Assembly (NCBI GenBank): GCA_916700875.1
Contig: CAKAKS010000062.1
Location: 838,501-902,500 of the forward strand
Length of the DNA: 64,000 nt
Reading direction: 5' to 3'
From: Sebastes aleutianus
Lineage: Eukaryota > Chordata > Actinopteri > Perciformes > Sebastidae
A model generated the notes under the pieces. The model did not search any database. It saw only the letters and a list, made by a program, of their open reading frames with translations, and had not been told where the DNA came from. Positions within the stretch are counted from its first letter, which is position 1; every line of letters begins with the position of its first letter. The position numbers were made by a program, and so were the translations under genes. Of the stretch, positions 35,198-48,400 are shown in pieces.

Positions 35198-35574
35198 TTA
35201 ATGCTGATTCTGTTTTGGAGGCCATATCCAGTTTTTGACCACTTGTTAACACCTGATTTACAGTAGAACTACACTTTATTTCATTGGTTGTTATTGGATA
35301 AAAAACAAATGAAAAACAAATAGAAAATAATCCTATGAGTCACAAGTCACAAGTCATAAGTCACATGGGCTGATATCAGATTGCTATCTGATTTATTTAT
35401 TTCTATTTATGAACGCTGTCCAAAGCAGATCTAAAAAAATCTTTTGTATGTGTTTGTAATACATATCCACTCTGTGCCACATGCGAGCAAAACAACATTT
35501 ACACCACCAGACTGCATGTCCTTTCATAACAGAAAGCAGAGTTCAAAATTCAGAAGGATTTGATCTACCAACAG

Positions 35575-36400
35575 CTGTTTCTGAGATATTAATTCCTGAG
35601 AAACAGAGGCCTTTAAATGTCTGTAGTCATTCACCCTGTGCTTTTTATAGGAAAATAACATTTATAAACCATTGGGAGGGAAAAGAGGACGTATAGAAAC
35701 CTGATAAGCTGTTGTAAGTTGATGGGTGATTGCTGATCTTTTTGCTCACAGTGTGAACACACGGTCCAGTTCATACAGTTAAAAAAACTCCCATAATGCA
35801 ACTTGGCCCCAGACCACTAAAGGTCCACATCTTACATATTCCATGTTATAAGCATAGAAGTGGACGTAGTCACCGTGATGTCACTAGATTGGTTTGTGGA
35901 CTACGAATTTGAAGCCTTGAGTTTTGCATTTTGGTCGTTGCCATCTTGGTATTTGGCCGTCACATGTTGTTTTTTTGCGTGACACGAGAGGGCGGAGCTA
36001 AGTACAACCAAACGCTGAATAAGACATTTTAGGCGACCACAGTGTTGATTGATGTGATTTGAAAACACACTGTGAAAGGGTTAAAGTTCTACGACGAATA
36101 CACGGACAACTCCCAAACCAGACAACGCCGTGGTAGCGACCTGTCAATCACAAGGTCGCCCCGCCCTAAAGCATCCCCTGATATCATGGAGAAACAGAGG
36201 CCTTTACATGTCTGTAATCATTCATTCTGTGCTTATAGGAAAATATAATTTATGAAGCAAAGGAAACCGTTGGAGAGACGTATAGAAACCTGATAACCTG
36301 ATAAACTGATAACCTGATGAGCTGTTGTAAGTTGATGAGTGATTGCTGATCTAGTTGCTCACCGTGTGAACAGACGGTCCAGTTCATACAGTTCAAAGAT
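35575..36400 (+). repeat. local direct duplication with about 610-bp period
   Basis: Bases 35600-35786 recur at 36187-36395 (gagaaacagaggcctttaaa-like, gacgtatagaaacctgataa, gagctgttgtaagttgatg, acggtccagttcatacagtt). The interval between holds the dispersed repeat at 35857-36183. The second copy adds short gataacct tandem repeats. Confidence 0.75.
35857..36183 (+). repeat. dispersed repeat, copy 2 (pairs with 21683-22000)
   Basis: See the matches listed for 21683-22000. This copy is preceded by cataatgcaacttggcccca, a segment also found at 31820. Confidence 0.75.
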
Positions 36401-36904
36401 CTCATCTCATGTGCATTGTTATTATTCCCCATTAAAAGTTACCATGTTTGTTATTGTCATCTGTCTGTAAAGCCCTATCTGGCATGAATTTTGCATCTTG
36501 GTTTTTAACATTACCAACAATATTAACTATACTAAACTTCAATTTCACTGCAAATAGTTTTTCCAAGATGTCACATAAATATAGCAGCATACTTTAGGCT
36601 TGGCATGAGCTGTGTTTGAAACATAAAGCCGAACTCGCTGAGTACCGTTGACCAAATCTTTAGGGTTCTTTGTGGAATGGAGCATAAATAGATATTATAT
36701 TATATATTATTGTAGACATGCTACTGTGTTGTCTTACAATCACAAGCTGAAGAGTGAGCGGTTAGGAGTAGAAACGACTGAAAGGAAGTAAGATATTTTC
36801 TCTTAGATTTCTGTTGCATGTGAATGTACATAATGCAATATAAAGAATCCAGTAAATGTTTTATAATATCATGTTATCATGCCTGTTGACCCTTATAAAC
36901 TTCA
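36401..36904. other. unassigned AT-rich DNA
   Basis: No gene or repeat boundary recognised. Confidence 0.5.
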
Positions 36905-37348
36905 CTTTCAGTTCAGTTGATTTATATAGCATCAAATCATAACAAGTTATCTCAAGACACTTTCTTCTTCTTATTTATATTTGTATTATATAATGTATGT
37001 GTGTATATACTGTATATAGCTTGTTTACACATATTGGTATATATGTATGTATAGGTGTGAATAGATGTGCATATATATGTATTTATACACATATGTGTGT
37101 GTATATATGTGTGTGTATATATATGTATATATGTGTATACGTGTACACACACGTATACACGTAAACACATATATACACACACACACGTGTGTATATACGT
37201 ATACACACATGTGTGTATATATATGTATATATGTGTATATATGTGTGTGTATATATATATGTATAAATGTGTATATGTGTGTATATATGTATATAGGTGT
37301 ATATATATATATTTATATATATACACACACACACATATATACACATAT
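36905..37348. repeat. LINE-tail-like segment and (TATG/TACA)n microsatellite
   Basis: Bases 36910-36960 (gatttatatagcatcaaatc, acaagttatctcaagacact) resemble the reverse of a common teleost LINE 3' tail. From about 36995 the sequence is a degenerate TATA/TGTG/CACA array, which creates long cysteine/tyrosine-rich open frames on both strands that are not genes. Confidence 0.7.
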
Positions 37349-38050
37349 ATACGGAGCCCCCCTAGAACCCCAAGGAGATTTTTTTATTAACTCGTTCCCT
37401 CGAGCTAGGTATCTCGTTCCCTCGAGTTAGTAACTTGTTCCCTCGAGTTAGGTATCTAGTTCCCTCGAGTTAGGTATCTAGTTCCCTCGAGTTAGGTATC
37501 TCGTTCCCTCGAGTAAGGTATCTCCTTCCCTCGAGTTAGTAACTTGTTCCCTCGAGTTAGTAACTCGTTCCCTCGAGTTAGGTATCCCGTTCCCTTGAGT
37601 TACTTCCTAGAGCACGTCTTCCAATCATTCCTGACAGTCCACACATTGCTGATGTACGGAGCCCCCCTAGATGATGTACTTCGGTAAAGTTGGAAAGATA
37701 TTGACAGATTCAAACTTCCTGGATCAATAACTCATAACAGAAACGTTGTTAAAACACCAACGAGGGCTCTTTCTAACCGTAGTGAGGTAGACAACGAGCT
37801 ACAACCTAATTTTAATCAACACATGACACATAACATTGGTCTCTATGCGCAGCCGGCGGTGAGACGAGTGGTCAGGGACCGTCTACAAAATGCAACGCCG
37901 AATAGCAATGTGTGGACTGTCAGGAATGATTGGAAGAAGTGCTCTAGGAAGTAACTCAAGGGAACGGGATACCTAACTCGAGGGAACGGGATACCTAACT
38001 CCAAGGAACGAGATAATAAAAATGTTCTCCTGTCTAGGAGGGCTCTGTAC
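37349..38050. mobile_element. foldback DNA element with tandem arrays in its arms
   Basis: Termini are inverted (ggagcccccctagaacccc / complement of tctcctgtctaggagggctc). The left arm holds about ten 21-22-bp units of ctcgttccctcgagttaggt at 37386-37600; the right arm holds only two or three complementary units at 37950-38015. Inner inverted segments 37607-37650 and 37903-37950 (ccaatcattcctgacagtcc) surround a core of about 250 bp with no recognised protein. A second copy of the terminal motif is at 37655-37672. It sits inside a TATA/CACA microsatellite. Confidence 0.8.
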
Positions 38051-38280
38051 ATATATACATATATATAGACACACATATATATACATATATATATACACAC
38101 ACACACACATATACACGTATATACACACACATATATACACACACACATATATATATATATACACACACACCTATATACACACATATACACGTATATACAC
38201 ACACATATACATACATATACACACACACATATACACGTATAGACACACATATATATACACACACACACACATATATAGAA
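38051..38280. repeat. (TATACACA)n microsatellite
   Basis: Continues the array on the right of the foldback element. Long tyrosine-rich frames here are artefacts. Confidence 0.95.
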
Positions 38281-38363
38281 TAGAATAGAATAGAAAGCTT
38301 TATTATCATTGTATTAGATACAACGAGATTCACAGTTGCCACTTCTGGTCCGCACGCACACGC

Positions 38364-38400
<37 letters not shown>
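38281..38400. repeat. LINE-tail-like segment and (CA)n
   Basis: (gaata)n then aaagctttattatcattgta and acaacgagattcacagttgc, which I recall as a recurrent teleost non-LTR 3' tail. (CA)n follows at 38354-38397. Confidence 0.55.
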
Positions 38401-38402
<2 letters not shown>

Positions 38403-38489
38403 TATTTTGTAGTGTTTAAAGTATGTTTCTGTGGTCAAATGAAAACCGTTAAGAGCTCGTATGGATTGTATGACGTCATGACGTACGCC

Positions 38490-39460
38490 CCCTGTGTTTA
38501 CGCACTACCCCAGTAAGCCGCCAGGCGGCGCTGCTGGAGCCGCTCGTCGCGCTGCTGCCCGGCCTGCCTCCTGCCTCCAGCAGAGAGCAGTGCGTGGTTG
38601 GTTGGATGTGAGCGCCACCGACCTGTCTCTACTTCCAGATCGAAGATGGCGGTCTCGGTGTTCCCCGGCGTGCGGCTCCTCTCCATCGGAGACGCGAATG
38701 GAGACATCCAGCGACACTCGGAGCAGCAGCCGCTGCGGCTGGAAGTGAAGAGCACGCAGGATGCTGCTCTCATCAATCTCTCCAATGGTGAGTTGACCTT
38801 TTCTGCTGCTGCTACTCGGATCCTCGGCCTGTCTTACTGCTAACGCTAATGCTAATGCTAACAGAGCTAATGTGGCCATAGCGTTACGTAGCTTTAGCCA
38901 CCAAGAAGCTAACGTCGCGTCCCCCCTGCTTATCACGAGGGAGCCCTTAAAACTCCGATCATGTTCGTCGTCTGATGGACTCTTGAGGCTTCCAGCCCCC
39001 CCCCCCACCGGTCCGCCGCGGTGGAGGCCCCGCTAGAGTCCCAGCACATCCACCGTACCGTTAGCTCCGTTAGTCCCGGCAGTGAGCAGGGCAGCTAACG
39101 TTAGGCTGTGTGGAGTTTAATGCTAGTTCAACAATGCCACTAGCCCGGGCTCAGCGAGGATGCGCCAACGTGCATCTGACTTCACGTCGTTTCCTCAATG
39201 GTCCCTCAATGTTCCACTTGTGTTTATCTGGTCCCATAAATCCTCATCATAGAGCCTGTTCCTGGCTGGACCCAGGAGACCCGGGTACTGGTATTCAGCT
39301 GTTTTAGCTTGTGAGTTAGCCTCTCGACCAGAGGGCATCACTCCTGACCCGCCGTTGAGCCCCGCGGTCCGGGTCCGGGCCACTGCCGCTGCTACAGCGC
39401 TGCATTGAGCTAGTACCGGCAGCCCGGTCCGGTACAGAGCGGTAAACACGTTCAATTGTA
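38490..39460. promoter_or_regulatory. CpG-rich region over the carm1 start
   Basis: GC content and CpG density rise sharply here against an AT-rich background (ccgctcgtcgcgctgctgcc near 38540; gtccgggtccgggccactgc near 39370). It covers the presumed 5' UTR, coding exon 1 and the start of intron 1, as expected for a CpG-island promoter of a housekeeping gene. No TATA box was identified. Confidence 0.6.
38646..38787 (+). CDS. carm1: carm1 coding exon 1
   Basis: 47 codons plus one base, ending AATG|gtgagt. It encodes the first strands of the PH-like domain (LLSIGDANGDIQRHSEQQPL). The ATG is in a good context (aagATGG) inside the CpG-rich block. Intron 1 is 16.6 kb and packed with transposons. 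Confidence 0.95.
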
Positions 39461-42400
39461 AATCTTTTACTTTTCCGTTAAAGCGGTCTTTGGTGTTTTT
39501 GGTGGCGTAGTGAGACCGGGCCCTCATTACTTATGCATTCATCTTTGTTCTCATTGGAACAATAGCCGGGTCCCCGCCGGGCCCCCGCCGCCTCCTTCCC
39601 TCCTCCCGGAGGAGGCAGTAGCAGCAGAGCCGCTCCGGTCTCCCATTCAACGGGATGACGTCCCGCTGAAAAGAAACAGCTGCCTCCTATGCTGCGATGC
39701 TCCAGTTAAAGAAAGGCTCACTGTAGACCTGTCGTCTGGTTGGTGCCCTCACACAGTCAAAGATGAAGTTTAATTCATCCCTGTGGCAATTTAGGAACTA
39801 GCCAAAATAAAAGTGATATGATTGCTAAGGGAAAATAATGCAGCAGATGGGCATTCAAACACAGTGTAAAGGAGCCACCCAGAGTTACATATCTGCCATG
39901 ATATCTCTTGACAGGTAATGCCAAACAACATCAAAGAGTGTGTATGTTCCGGAGTTGAAAATGTCTTCTGGTATACCACTGAAAATAAGATAAGATGAAC
40001 CTTTATGGGGGAATTGCCAGTGTGGCAACCATTTTTAAAAGTTAGTGTTGAGCCCTGCATGCTAAAAGGATGATAATAAATCCACAACAGAGCTGAGAGG
40101 ATGCTGGAGCCACCTCAGCATCGTGTCTCTGCTGTCCTGCTCTCTGCTTGAGGAAGAGGAGTTCAATTAATTAACCAATCCTGGCAAGTATGCTGCAAAA
40201 ACACGCATGTCTACTCTCCCTCCCAACACAAGAGACTCCCCTCTTCACAGTGAAGGAAGTTCACACCGTGGACATCTTCTGATTCGGCTTATATAACATG
40301 AAATCCCTGCGTAAGACTTAATTATTTATCATGTTCCTGTCATTTTACAGTCGGACCAAGCCCATCCAGGGCTGCCACGCATGTACTGAGACTCACAGTG
40401 GGCTCTAATCCACTACTTCAGAATGGGGGTGTCTTAATGATGGACAAAGGGTGCCACAATTTAATAAATTAATTAATTGTGATTATTCACACATTTTTTA
40501 TCTGTTCTAAATGTACCTTAAAGGGAGATTTGTCAAGTATTTAATACTCTTATCAACATGGGAGTGGACAAATAAGCTGCTTTATGTAAATGTATGTATA
40601 TATTTATTATTGTAAATCAATTAACAACCCAAAACAATGACAGATATTATCCAGAAACCCTCACAGGTACTGCATTTAGCATAACACAATATGCTCAAAT
40701 GATAACATGGCAAACTGCAGCCCAACAGGCAACAACAGCTGTCAGTGTGTCAATGTGCTGACTTGACTATGACTTGCCCCAAACTGCATGTGATTATCAT
40801 AAAGTGGGCATGTCTGTAAAGGGGAGACTCGTGGGTACCCATAGAACCCATTTACATTCACTGATCTTGAGGTCAGAGGTCAAGGGACCTCTTTGAAAAT
40901 GGCCATGGCATTTTTTCCTCGCCAAAATTTAGCGTAAGTTTGGAGCTTTATTTAGTGTCCTTGGCGACAAGCTAGTATGACATGGTTGGTACCGATGGAT
41001 TCATCAGGTTTTATAGTGTCATATGATACCAGTATATTCACTCTAGCTTTAAAACGGAGCCGCTACAACCTGAAAATCACAAGTTACATTAAAGAAATTA
41101 GTGGCGTTAAAACAAATTTGTGTTAACGTGTTATTATTGTGTTAACTTTGACAGCCCTAATTTATTCATTTCCATTTTATTTTTTTATACCTAATTTTTG
41201 TTGTTTTATAACAAAAATACAAACAAACAAACAATACAGACAACATAAGACAGACGGGGTCATCTTGAGTAAAGTGAAATGCTTAACATCATATGACATT
41301 ATATACATGTATGAGAGAAAAGAAAAGAGAAAGCTATGTTACATAGCAGTATGCAAGTCCGTGGTTCCTTAGAGACCCAGAATGTCCTTTAAAGTCTTAG
41401 AGGTCCCCTTAGTCATTCATGGGAGAAGGAAACAAAGCTCTCCATAACAAAATACATATACAATAAAGTCACTTCTCATCTCAATTCACTTCAGGTTTGA
41501 GTAAGATTTCCAATTCTTCCAGTATTTTTCACCTTTTTGTGGTGGCATGTCTCAGAGAGAAAGTCAGTTGTTCCATTCTGTACATTTCCTGAACTATTTC
41601 TTTCCATTCAAGGACTGTTGGCGATTCCTTATTCAACCATTTCTTGGTTATTGCTTTTCTACTAGCAGCTAAAAGTATCTGTAGTAATTATTTGTCCTGC
41701 TTTTTCTGCCCAGTTGGTACATTTACCAAATATATAACACTGAAGTTAAAATCAAGCTCTGAGCTAATTATTGATCTGATCGCGGAGACGACGTCTACCC
41801 AGTAGGAAGAAATATTAGGGCATTCCCAAAAGATGTGAAAATGACCAGCAGACATATTACCACACAATCTCCAACACTGACCACGCTCAGGTTTGTTACT
41901 CTGTGACTCTTTGATTTTTGGAGTTATAAAAAAATCTTTAAATGTTTCTCCAGGTAAATTCCCTCCATAGATTTGAGCTGGAGGTGGTGGATTGTGTCCT
42001 ACATATGTCTATCCAGTCGTCTTCAGTTATCTTTATGTTAGCATCTTTCTCCCATCTTAATTTGACATACATTTTGGAAAGATCCTTCTCCATTTGTAAA
42101 GAAGAATAGATCCTGGAAATCAATTTTTTCCGCTGATTTTTCTTTTAATGCATCAACAAATATATTAATCAGGCACATTCCTCTCTCCTCGGTGGTTCTA
42201 ACATTCTCGTCAAAGTAAGTTCTTAATTGAAGATATCTAAAGAAATCTTGTATCTCCAAGTTACAAGTTCCTGTGAGTTGTTGGAAAGTGTTTAACCCTT
42301 TAATGGAGGCCATTAAACAATATGAGGGGATGTCCCTGTTTGTCTCGTGTTTAAATCTGCCATCTAGCCTGGCTGGTATAAAATCAGTGTCGTAAGCCAC

Positions 42401-45400
42401 CCAGCGTAATATTCTTACATATCTTTCAAATTTTTTATGCCAGATGTTTAGAGGGACGGTAATCCAGTTGGTAGGCTTATCTAAATATTTCTTAAGTAGA
42501 GTTTTTTCCCCCCCAGTATAGATTGGAGAGGTATGTTCATTTGATTTGGTTCTAAGTCCTTCCATTTTGCATCACACTTAGGGTCACACCAGCAGACCAG
42601 AAAGTGCAGTTGTGCTGCTCTGTAATAAGCCTCAAGGCGGGGCAAAGCCAATCCACCTTTGTCCTTAGGTAGTTGTAATGTCTGGAACCTGACCCTTGGT
42701 CGTTTCTTATCTCAAATGAAATTTGAAATGAAATTGCTTGGGAGGTATCATTTCCATTTTTAAATGTACACCTTTACTAATGTTTCACCACATAAAAAAT
42801 ATAAGGCGACATTCACTTTAACTACACATTTTTAAATGTTTCCAGACAGAAGAAACTAGGGATGGAACAGTTCAGGTAAAAAATCTGAACCGTTCGGTTC
42901 GCTAGTCACGGTTCAGGACGTGTATGAATTGTTCTTTTCATTTGAAATAAGTTATGAGGCCGATTGTGTAATTTTTTCATGTAGAGTTAGGCTCCCGTTT
43001 ATTGTCACACTAGAAATCAAGGCCTATTGAAGGACGCTGGGACACGGGTGGACATGGGTCTCGAGGTATGGGGTATAACACATGAGCAGTGTAACTGAAA
43101 CTGCGGTCGTGCGTTGCTATTGGCTCAATTCCGGCGAGTGCAGACCAGATTTTACTGCGCATGTGTTGTACCCCAAAGATATGACGCGTTGATGAAGCGG
43201 GACCTAGTTGTTCTCTTGATACATCCATGGACCCAGTCTCCTCTTCAGTTGGAAACTGAAGTAGGAAATGAGTGGACACGTTAAAGTCCAGTTATAGGAT
43301 CCAGCAGCATCGTTTGGCTCTGCTTTATGGGAGCATTACGGATTTAGTGTTACCATGAAAATGACGGAAAAAGTGGTGGATAAAACGGTGTCTGTGTGAG
43401 CACTGTGCAGCACGTGTGGTTGATGCTAGCGACAACACTCCGGTGTGTCTGTCGATAGCACAAGGAGGAGAGAGTCGGGTAGGAAAGAGCAGCAAAAGTA
43501 AAGACACAACTACAGCATCGGGGAGGTTTATAGTGAAAGATATGCAGCCTTATGCAGTCGTGGGGGACGCTGGATTTCAGCATATGATTAACGTAACATT
43601 ACTTGTACTTTAATATTCCCTCTCGCCGACACTTAAGCAACACAGTAATTCCAGCAGCACAATCCCTGTAATGTGTTTTATATTTATTAATTATTTTTAA
43701 ATAACACAGTGGTACAGAAATCCAACCGTATTCCTCCAAATACTGCACTGTTTGAGTAGAAAAACTCATCTTTCAATTAAGAGATGATAATCAGGGAATT
43801 GACACATACTGTATGTTATACTGTTCTTTTTTTTTTTTGTATAGTTCTGGTTGAGCTTATGCTTCAATATATGTTGATGGTCTTAGTCTATAATTACATC
43901 ATAGTTATAGGAAAATAACAAAGCTGCATTTTTTGTTTGCACTAATGACTGTAGAAGACCTTTTCTTTCAGTTCAGATTTGACAATGAAGAAGAGTTGAT
44001 GTTCCTTATGGAAGCCATACTTTTGTTAAGGCAAACATTTGTTAACTTATTTTTTAACTTATTTTTTGCCAAATAAATGAAAAGCATGTTGAAATCAGAA
44101 CATGACCTCGTCGTTGTGACATAAATGTACCGAACCGAACCGAACCCTAAACCGTGACCCCAAAACTGTGATATGAACCCAACCTTGAGTTTTGTGAACC
44201 GTTCCACTCCTAGAAGAAATAAGAAATAAACATTGAAATCACCACATTGAATTCCCTTTTAAATATGGACCGCAGCTAAACTCGGAGACTTGACAGCTCA
44301 TAGTTACCAGTCGTTAAAGTAACATAACATTTAACTTTTCCAGATCACAGCAGTCACAAATAGCGTCTGTCAGCGCTGCGACAGAAAGATATGTTAGCAC
44401 AGTTAAGGATGAGTCCACTGATTTCACACAGACAGGTCAGTTGAATTGTCTCGGTTAGTTCTACTCAGCATGTGAATGCAGTCGTAGTCTGTCTTCTGTT
44501 GTAGTTGTATGTCTTCTGTGGCTCTGGAGAAGCTTTGTCTAGTGTCGAGAAAGAACCCAGATGATGTCATCAGGGTTATCTCGGATTGGGTCTGAGACCA
44601 CTGATTCATCTGTTTTAGTCAACTTCAGTTCAAAAAGTTCCCATCTAATCTTCCTACGGTCTCAACTGCTCGAGGGGGATGATACTGACATCTATCAACA
44701 TATAAGATAAGTATTTAGGTATCATTATTGATCAGAACCTGTCCGTCCAATCACACATTACAAACCTGGCTTCCAAGCTGAAACTTAAATTAAATACATT
44801 TCTTTATTAGAAACAAATTCTGTTTCCCCCTCCAGGCAGGAACAATTTGATTTATTTCCTTTATTGGATTACGGTGATCTGCTCTGTATGAATGCTAGTT
44901 ATAGGAACTCCAGCTCTTTTTAGTGTGCCAGATCATTTGGCTCAGCTCACCAAGAAGAGCCAGCTCCCAGCTCTTCTTGGGAGCCATTTCGGCTCCCAAA
45001 TGGCTCTTTGTTTTACCACTTCTGCCTTTTATAATTCAGCCAAATTTACTCTGTTTTGACCTATGATTAGTATGTGTGCACATATCACTTAAATTATTCA
45101 ATATAATTATACTAAACCTTAACATTTCCAGAATACCATCATTTTACAAGCTGCTTCGTTTCCGACTGTCACTCATCTCGTCTGCTATTCGCGCACCGCA
45201 CCGCACCGCACCGCATCGCACCGCACCGCACTCCTCTCTCTTTCTCTCCTCCTCTCCCTCCTGCTCTGTATCTGTAGACCGTTAGCACACCGCGCACCCC
45301 CGCCCCTCCCTGCTTGATGGTATGATCCTTGTCTGTCACCACCTGATTGGTCGCTCTGACGTCATTAACAAAACATTCAGTCGCAGTCAGTGCATGGAGT

Positions 45401-48400
45401 GCCGGTGGCGCGGAGAAGATCATCCTATCATTCTGCCTTAAATTAAAAAACATTTTTAAACGGCTCGCATAGTTCACTTAAAAGAGATGGCTCAAAGAGC
45501 CGGCTCGTTCACAACTGACACATCACTAATGAATGCACCTGACCAGTGCTTAAAGGAGCTGGATACTGTATATTATTGAGCTTTATGTTTTATTACTGGC
45601 TGTGGAAATCTGGTGCACCACTGTACCTGTATGCTGCTGCTAAATGAACATCTCTGTATGTCTTTCACATTGGTTGGCTCTTATATATAAATCGGTCATT
45701 GGGCTGGTTCCTTAGTATTTGTGTACATACATGTGCACAAACGTGCACAAACGTGCACAAACGTGCACAAATCAAAATCAATATGGCCTGCACTCCCACA
45801 ATGTTCTACAAATGTTGGTCCCAAAGGTTAGAACATAACGAGGCTAAAAAGCTTTTAAATCCGCTGCTCCTTCCTGGAGTAAGAAGGAGCTGAAATAGAG
45901 CTGGTGACTACTGTACGGGGGAATGTAATCCATACCGAAGGATAGAGAGAGAGGCACTATAGGTCGATGGGATTGTTCCTGAATATCTCACTGGATGGTT
46001 TTCACATTGACCTGTTTGTGCATTATAGCTGTTTCTTTTGTTGCATACAAACTGGATGTCACACTCGTACACTTGTAGTGTGTGACTGTTGTATTTGTCT
46101 GCTTGTGTTGTTGGATTTTATTGTTCTAACAATGATTGTGCTGCCCCCCAGGTCACTGTTGTATGTATGTATGTATATATATATATATATACATATACCT
46201 ATATATATTAGGGGTGTAACGATTCATCTACTATATCGATGTATGGAATTATATTCCTACGATACAACTACATCCATAGGTACTTGGCAAGTTGTCCTTC
46301 TCGGGAGACATATATCGATATAAAATCGATTTGAAACGCAAAAATCGATTGTATCGATATTAAGGATTTGCACCTTGTATTTAAGGACAACAAACGTCAT
46401 ATGAAAGTGTTTTTAAGCACTTTTAATAGTAAATAAATGTTACTCGGCTGCAGGGAGACAGGCAGCGGTCTGCATGAGACGAGGGCGGCTTCTCACAGGC
46501 GGTTTCCCCGTGCGCTGTCGGTTTTTCATTCAGAGAAAATTACTTTCCTTTTCCCCGTCATGATATCTACTGTATGTGAACACAGCATCAGCCTCACGTA
46601 TCCAGCCGGAGAGCGAGGCAGATTATCACGACGGGAGTAATGTAAAAAACAAAACAAATTCATCTAACGTTAGTCTAACATAGTTTTAAAATGTTTCTAA
46701 AGATGTTTTCATGAATGAAAAGAGCCCAAATGAACACTGTAGGTGGACTATTTGATTACTATAAGCAGATTATTTAAACAGCGTTTGTATAGGAATGATT
46801 AGTGTTGCAAGCTGTTTGATCACTATCAGCTGGTTGATCACTATCAGCTGGTTGATCACTATCAGCTGGTTGATCACTATCAGCTGTTTGATCACTATCA
46901 ACTGTTTGATCACTATCAGATGTTGATCACTATATTATTGATCTACTGTTTATATTGAAAATAAGGACAGAAGCAGCAGGTTAATCCACTGTTCATTTAA
47001 CTTGAATAGAAGTTGGTTTATTATATTTTTTGTTAAATATTAAACTGCCTTGTATTTTGAGAACTGAATCAGCAGGTTCTGCAGTTACACTTTTTATTAT
47101 TTTCCAATAAAAGGTTTATGTATTTGGGGCGCCTGGCTAGCTCAGTCGGTAGAGCGGGCGCCCATGTGTGGCCAAGGCTCAGTCCTGGCAGCGGTGGACC
47201 CGGGTTCGAATCCGGCCTGTGGACCTTTCCGCATGTCATCTCTCTCTCTCCCCCTTTCCAAGACTCTATCCACTGTCCTATCAATAAATGCTTAAAAAAT
47301 GCCCCCAAAATAATAATTTAAAAAAAAAAAAAGGTTTATGTATTTGCCATTAATCGTTGTTCACTTGTTTATATCCATAATTATTTATCCCTGATTCCCT
47401 TACAAGAAAAACGTTGAGGAGTCCTAACCTGTACTGTCCAGTATCACATATTTATTTCACAGTCACACTGACTGAATTTTTGGCAAAAAAAGTTACTATA
47501 TCGATTTCAAATCATTGAATCATATTGTATCGCTCTAGATGAGCCAAATATCGTCCTGAATCGTATCGGAACCGTGGAAATCGTATCGTTGTAAAAACGT
47601 ATCGTTACATCCCTAGTATGTATGTATATATATATGTATATATTAGGGATGTCCATAATTAACCGTTTAACTGTTAACCGACATGAAGCGTTTTAATCGA
47701 TTAACGCTATCGGTTAAAACGGTTAAAAGAAATGTTAATAATGTACTCAAAAGCTGAGCGGCTCAGAGGAGCTGCTCGTCTCTTTAAGGAAAAAAGCTGG
47801 TCCACCTTAACAGTCCACCTTAAGAGGCGGAGCCGGAGTTGCAGGATACAGGAAGTCGGCTCCGGTCTCTGGCTCGCTTGGTCGGAGTGGAGGAGTTGTA
47901 GTTTCATAGCATTTATTCACCAACAAATAAACTGTACACACACTGCTACACCTACGTTCACAGCTAGAACGCCACCAACAACCTCACACTCAACGCCAAC
48001 ACACACACACGGTCTGTTCGGAACTCGCTAAAGTTACGCAAACTATGTGTGCGGTGGCGAGCACGAAGCCTCCGGCAATGCTAGAGCTGCTAACGTAGCA
48101 CAAATTCACACACTGTTTGTTGGACACTCGCTAAAGTTATGCCGGGCAGACACACAGCTGACAACCTGCTAAACTAAACTAAATGTGCGGTGGAGACTTT
48201 TACTGGGAAAGTGGCTGCATGTCCGCGACACTACACGCAGCATCGTAGCTGCTAAGTTAACGCTCCCGGACGGTGAACTGGGGACTCCCGTCAACCAATA
48301 TCTGTTGTGCTCCTGCAGCTGGAACACCGCTGCATGCGAGGCACTAATCTTGTCGGTTAACGGTTAGTAATCGATAAACGAGGGTCGGTTATTGGTTAAG

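Larger units (their letters stand above)
46209..47615. mobile_element. hAT element containing a SINE
   Basis: Ends taggggtgtaacgattcatc and acgtatcgttacatcccta are inverted. The flanking 8-mers atatatat and gtatgtat agree at 6 of 8. About six 18-bp repeats (gatcactatcagctggtt) lie at 46818-46930, and a SINE is inserted at 47127-47330. Confidence 0.8.

Noticed and set aside
36952..38438. Tyrosine/cysteine/threonine-rich frames on both strands
   Set aside because: All arise from TATA/CACA/TGTG microsatellites.
38498..39008. Antisense frames of 95 and 167 codons over carm1 exon 1
   Set aside because: GC-rich CpG-island sequence has few stops by chance. The sense strand encodes the conserved carm1 N-terminus.
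47127..47220. Possible tRNA gene
   Set aside because: A and B boxes are present, but the acceptor stem does not close, there is extra sequence between the boxes, and the unit has a SINE body, A tail and target duplication.
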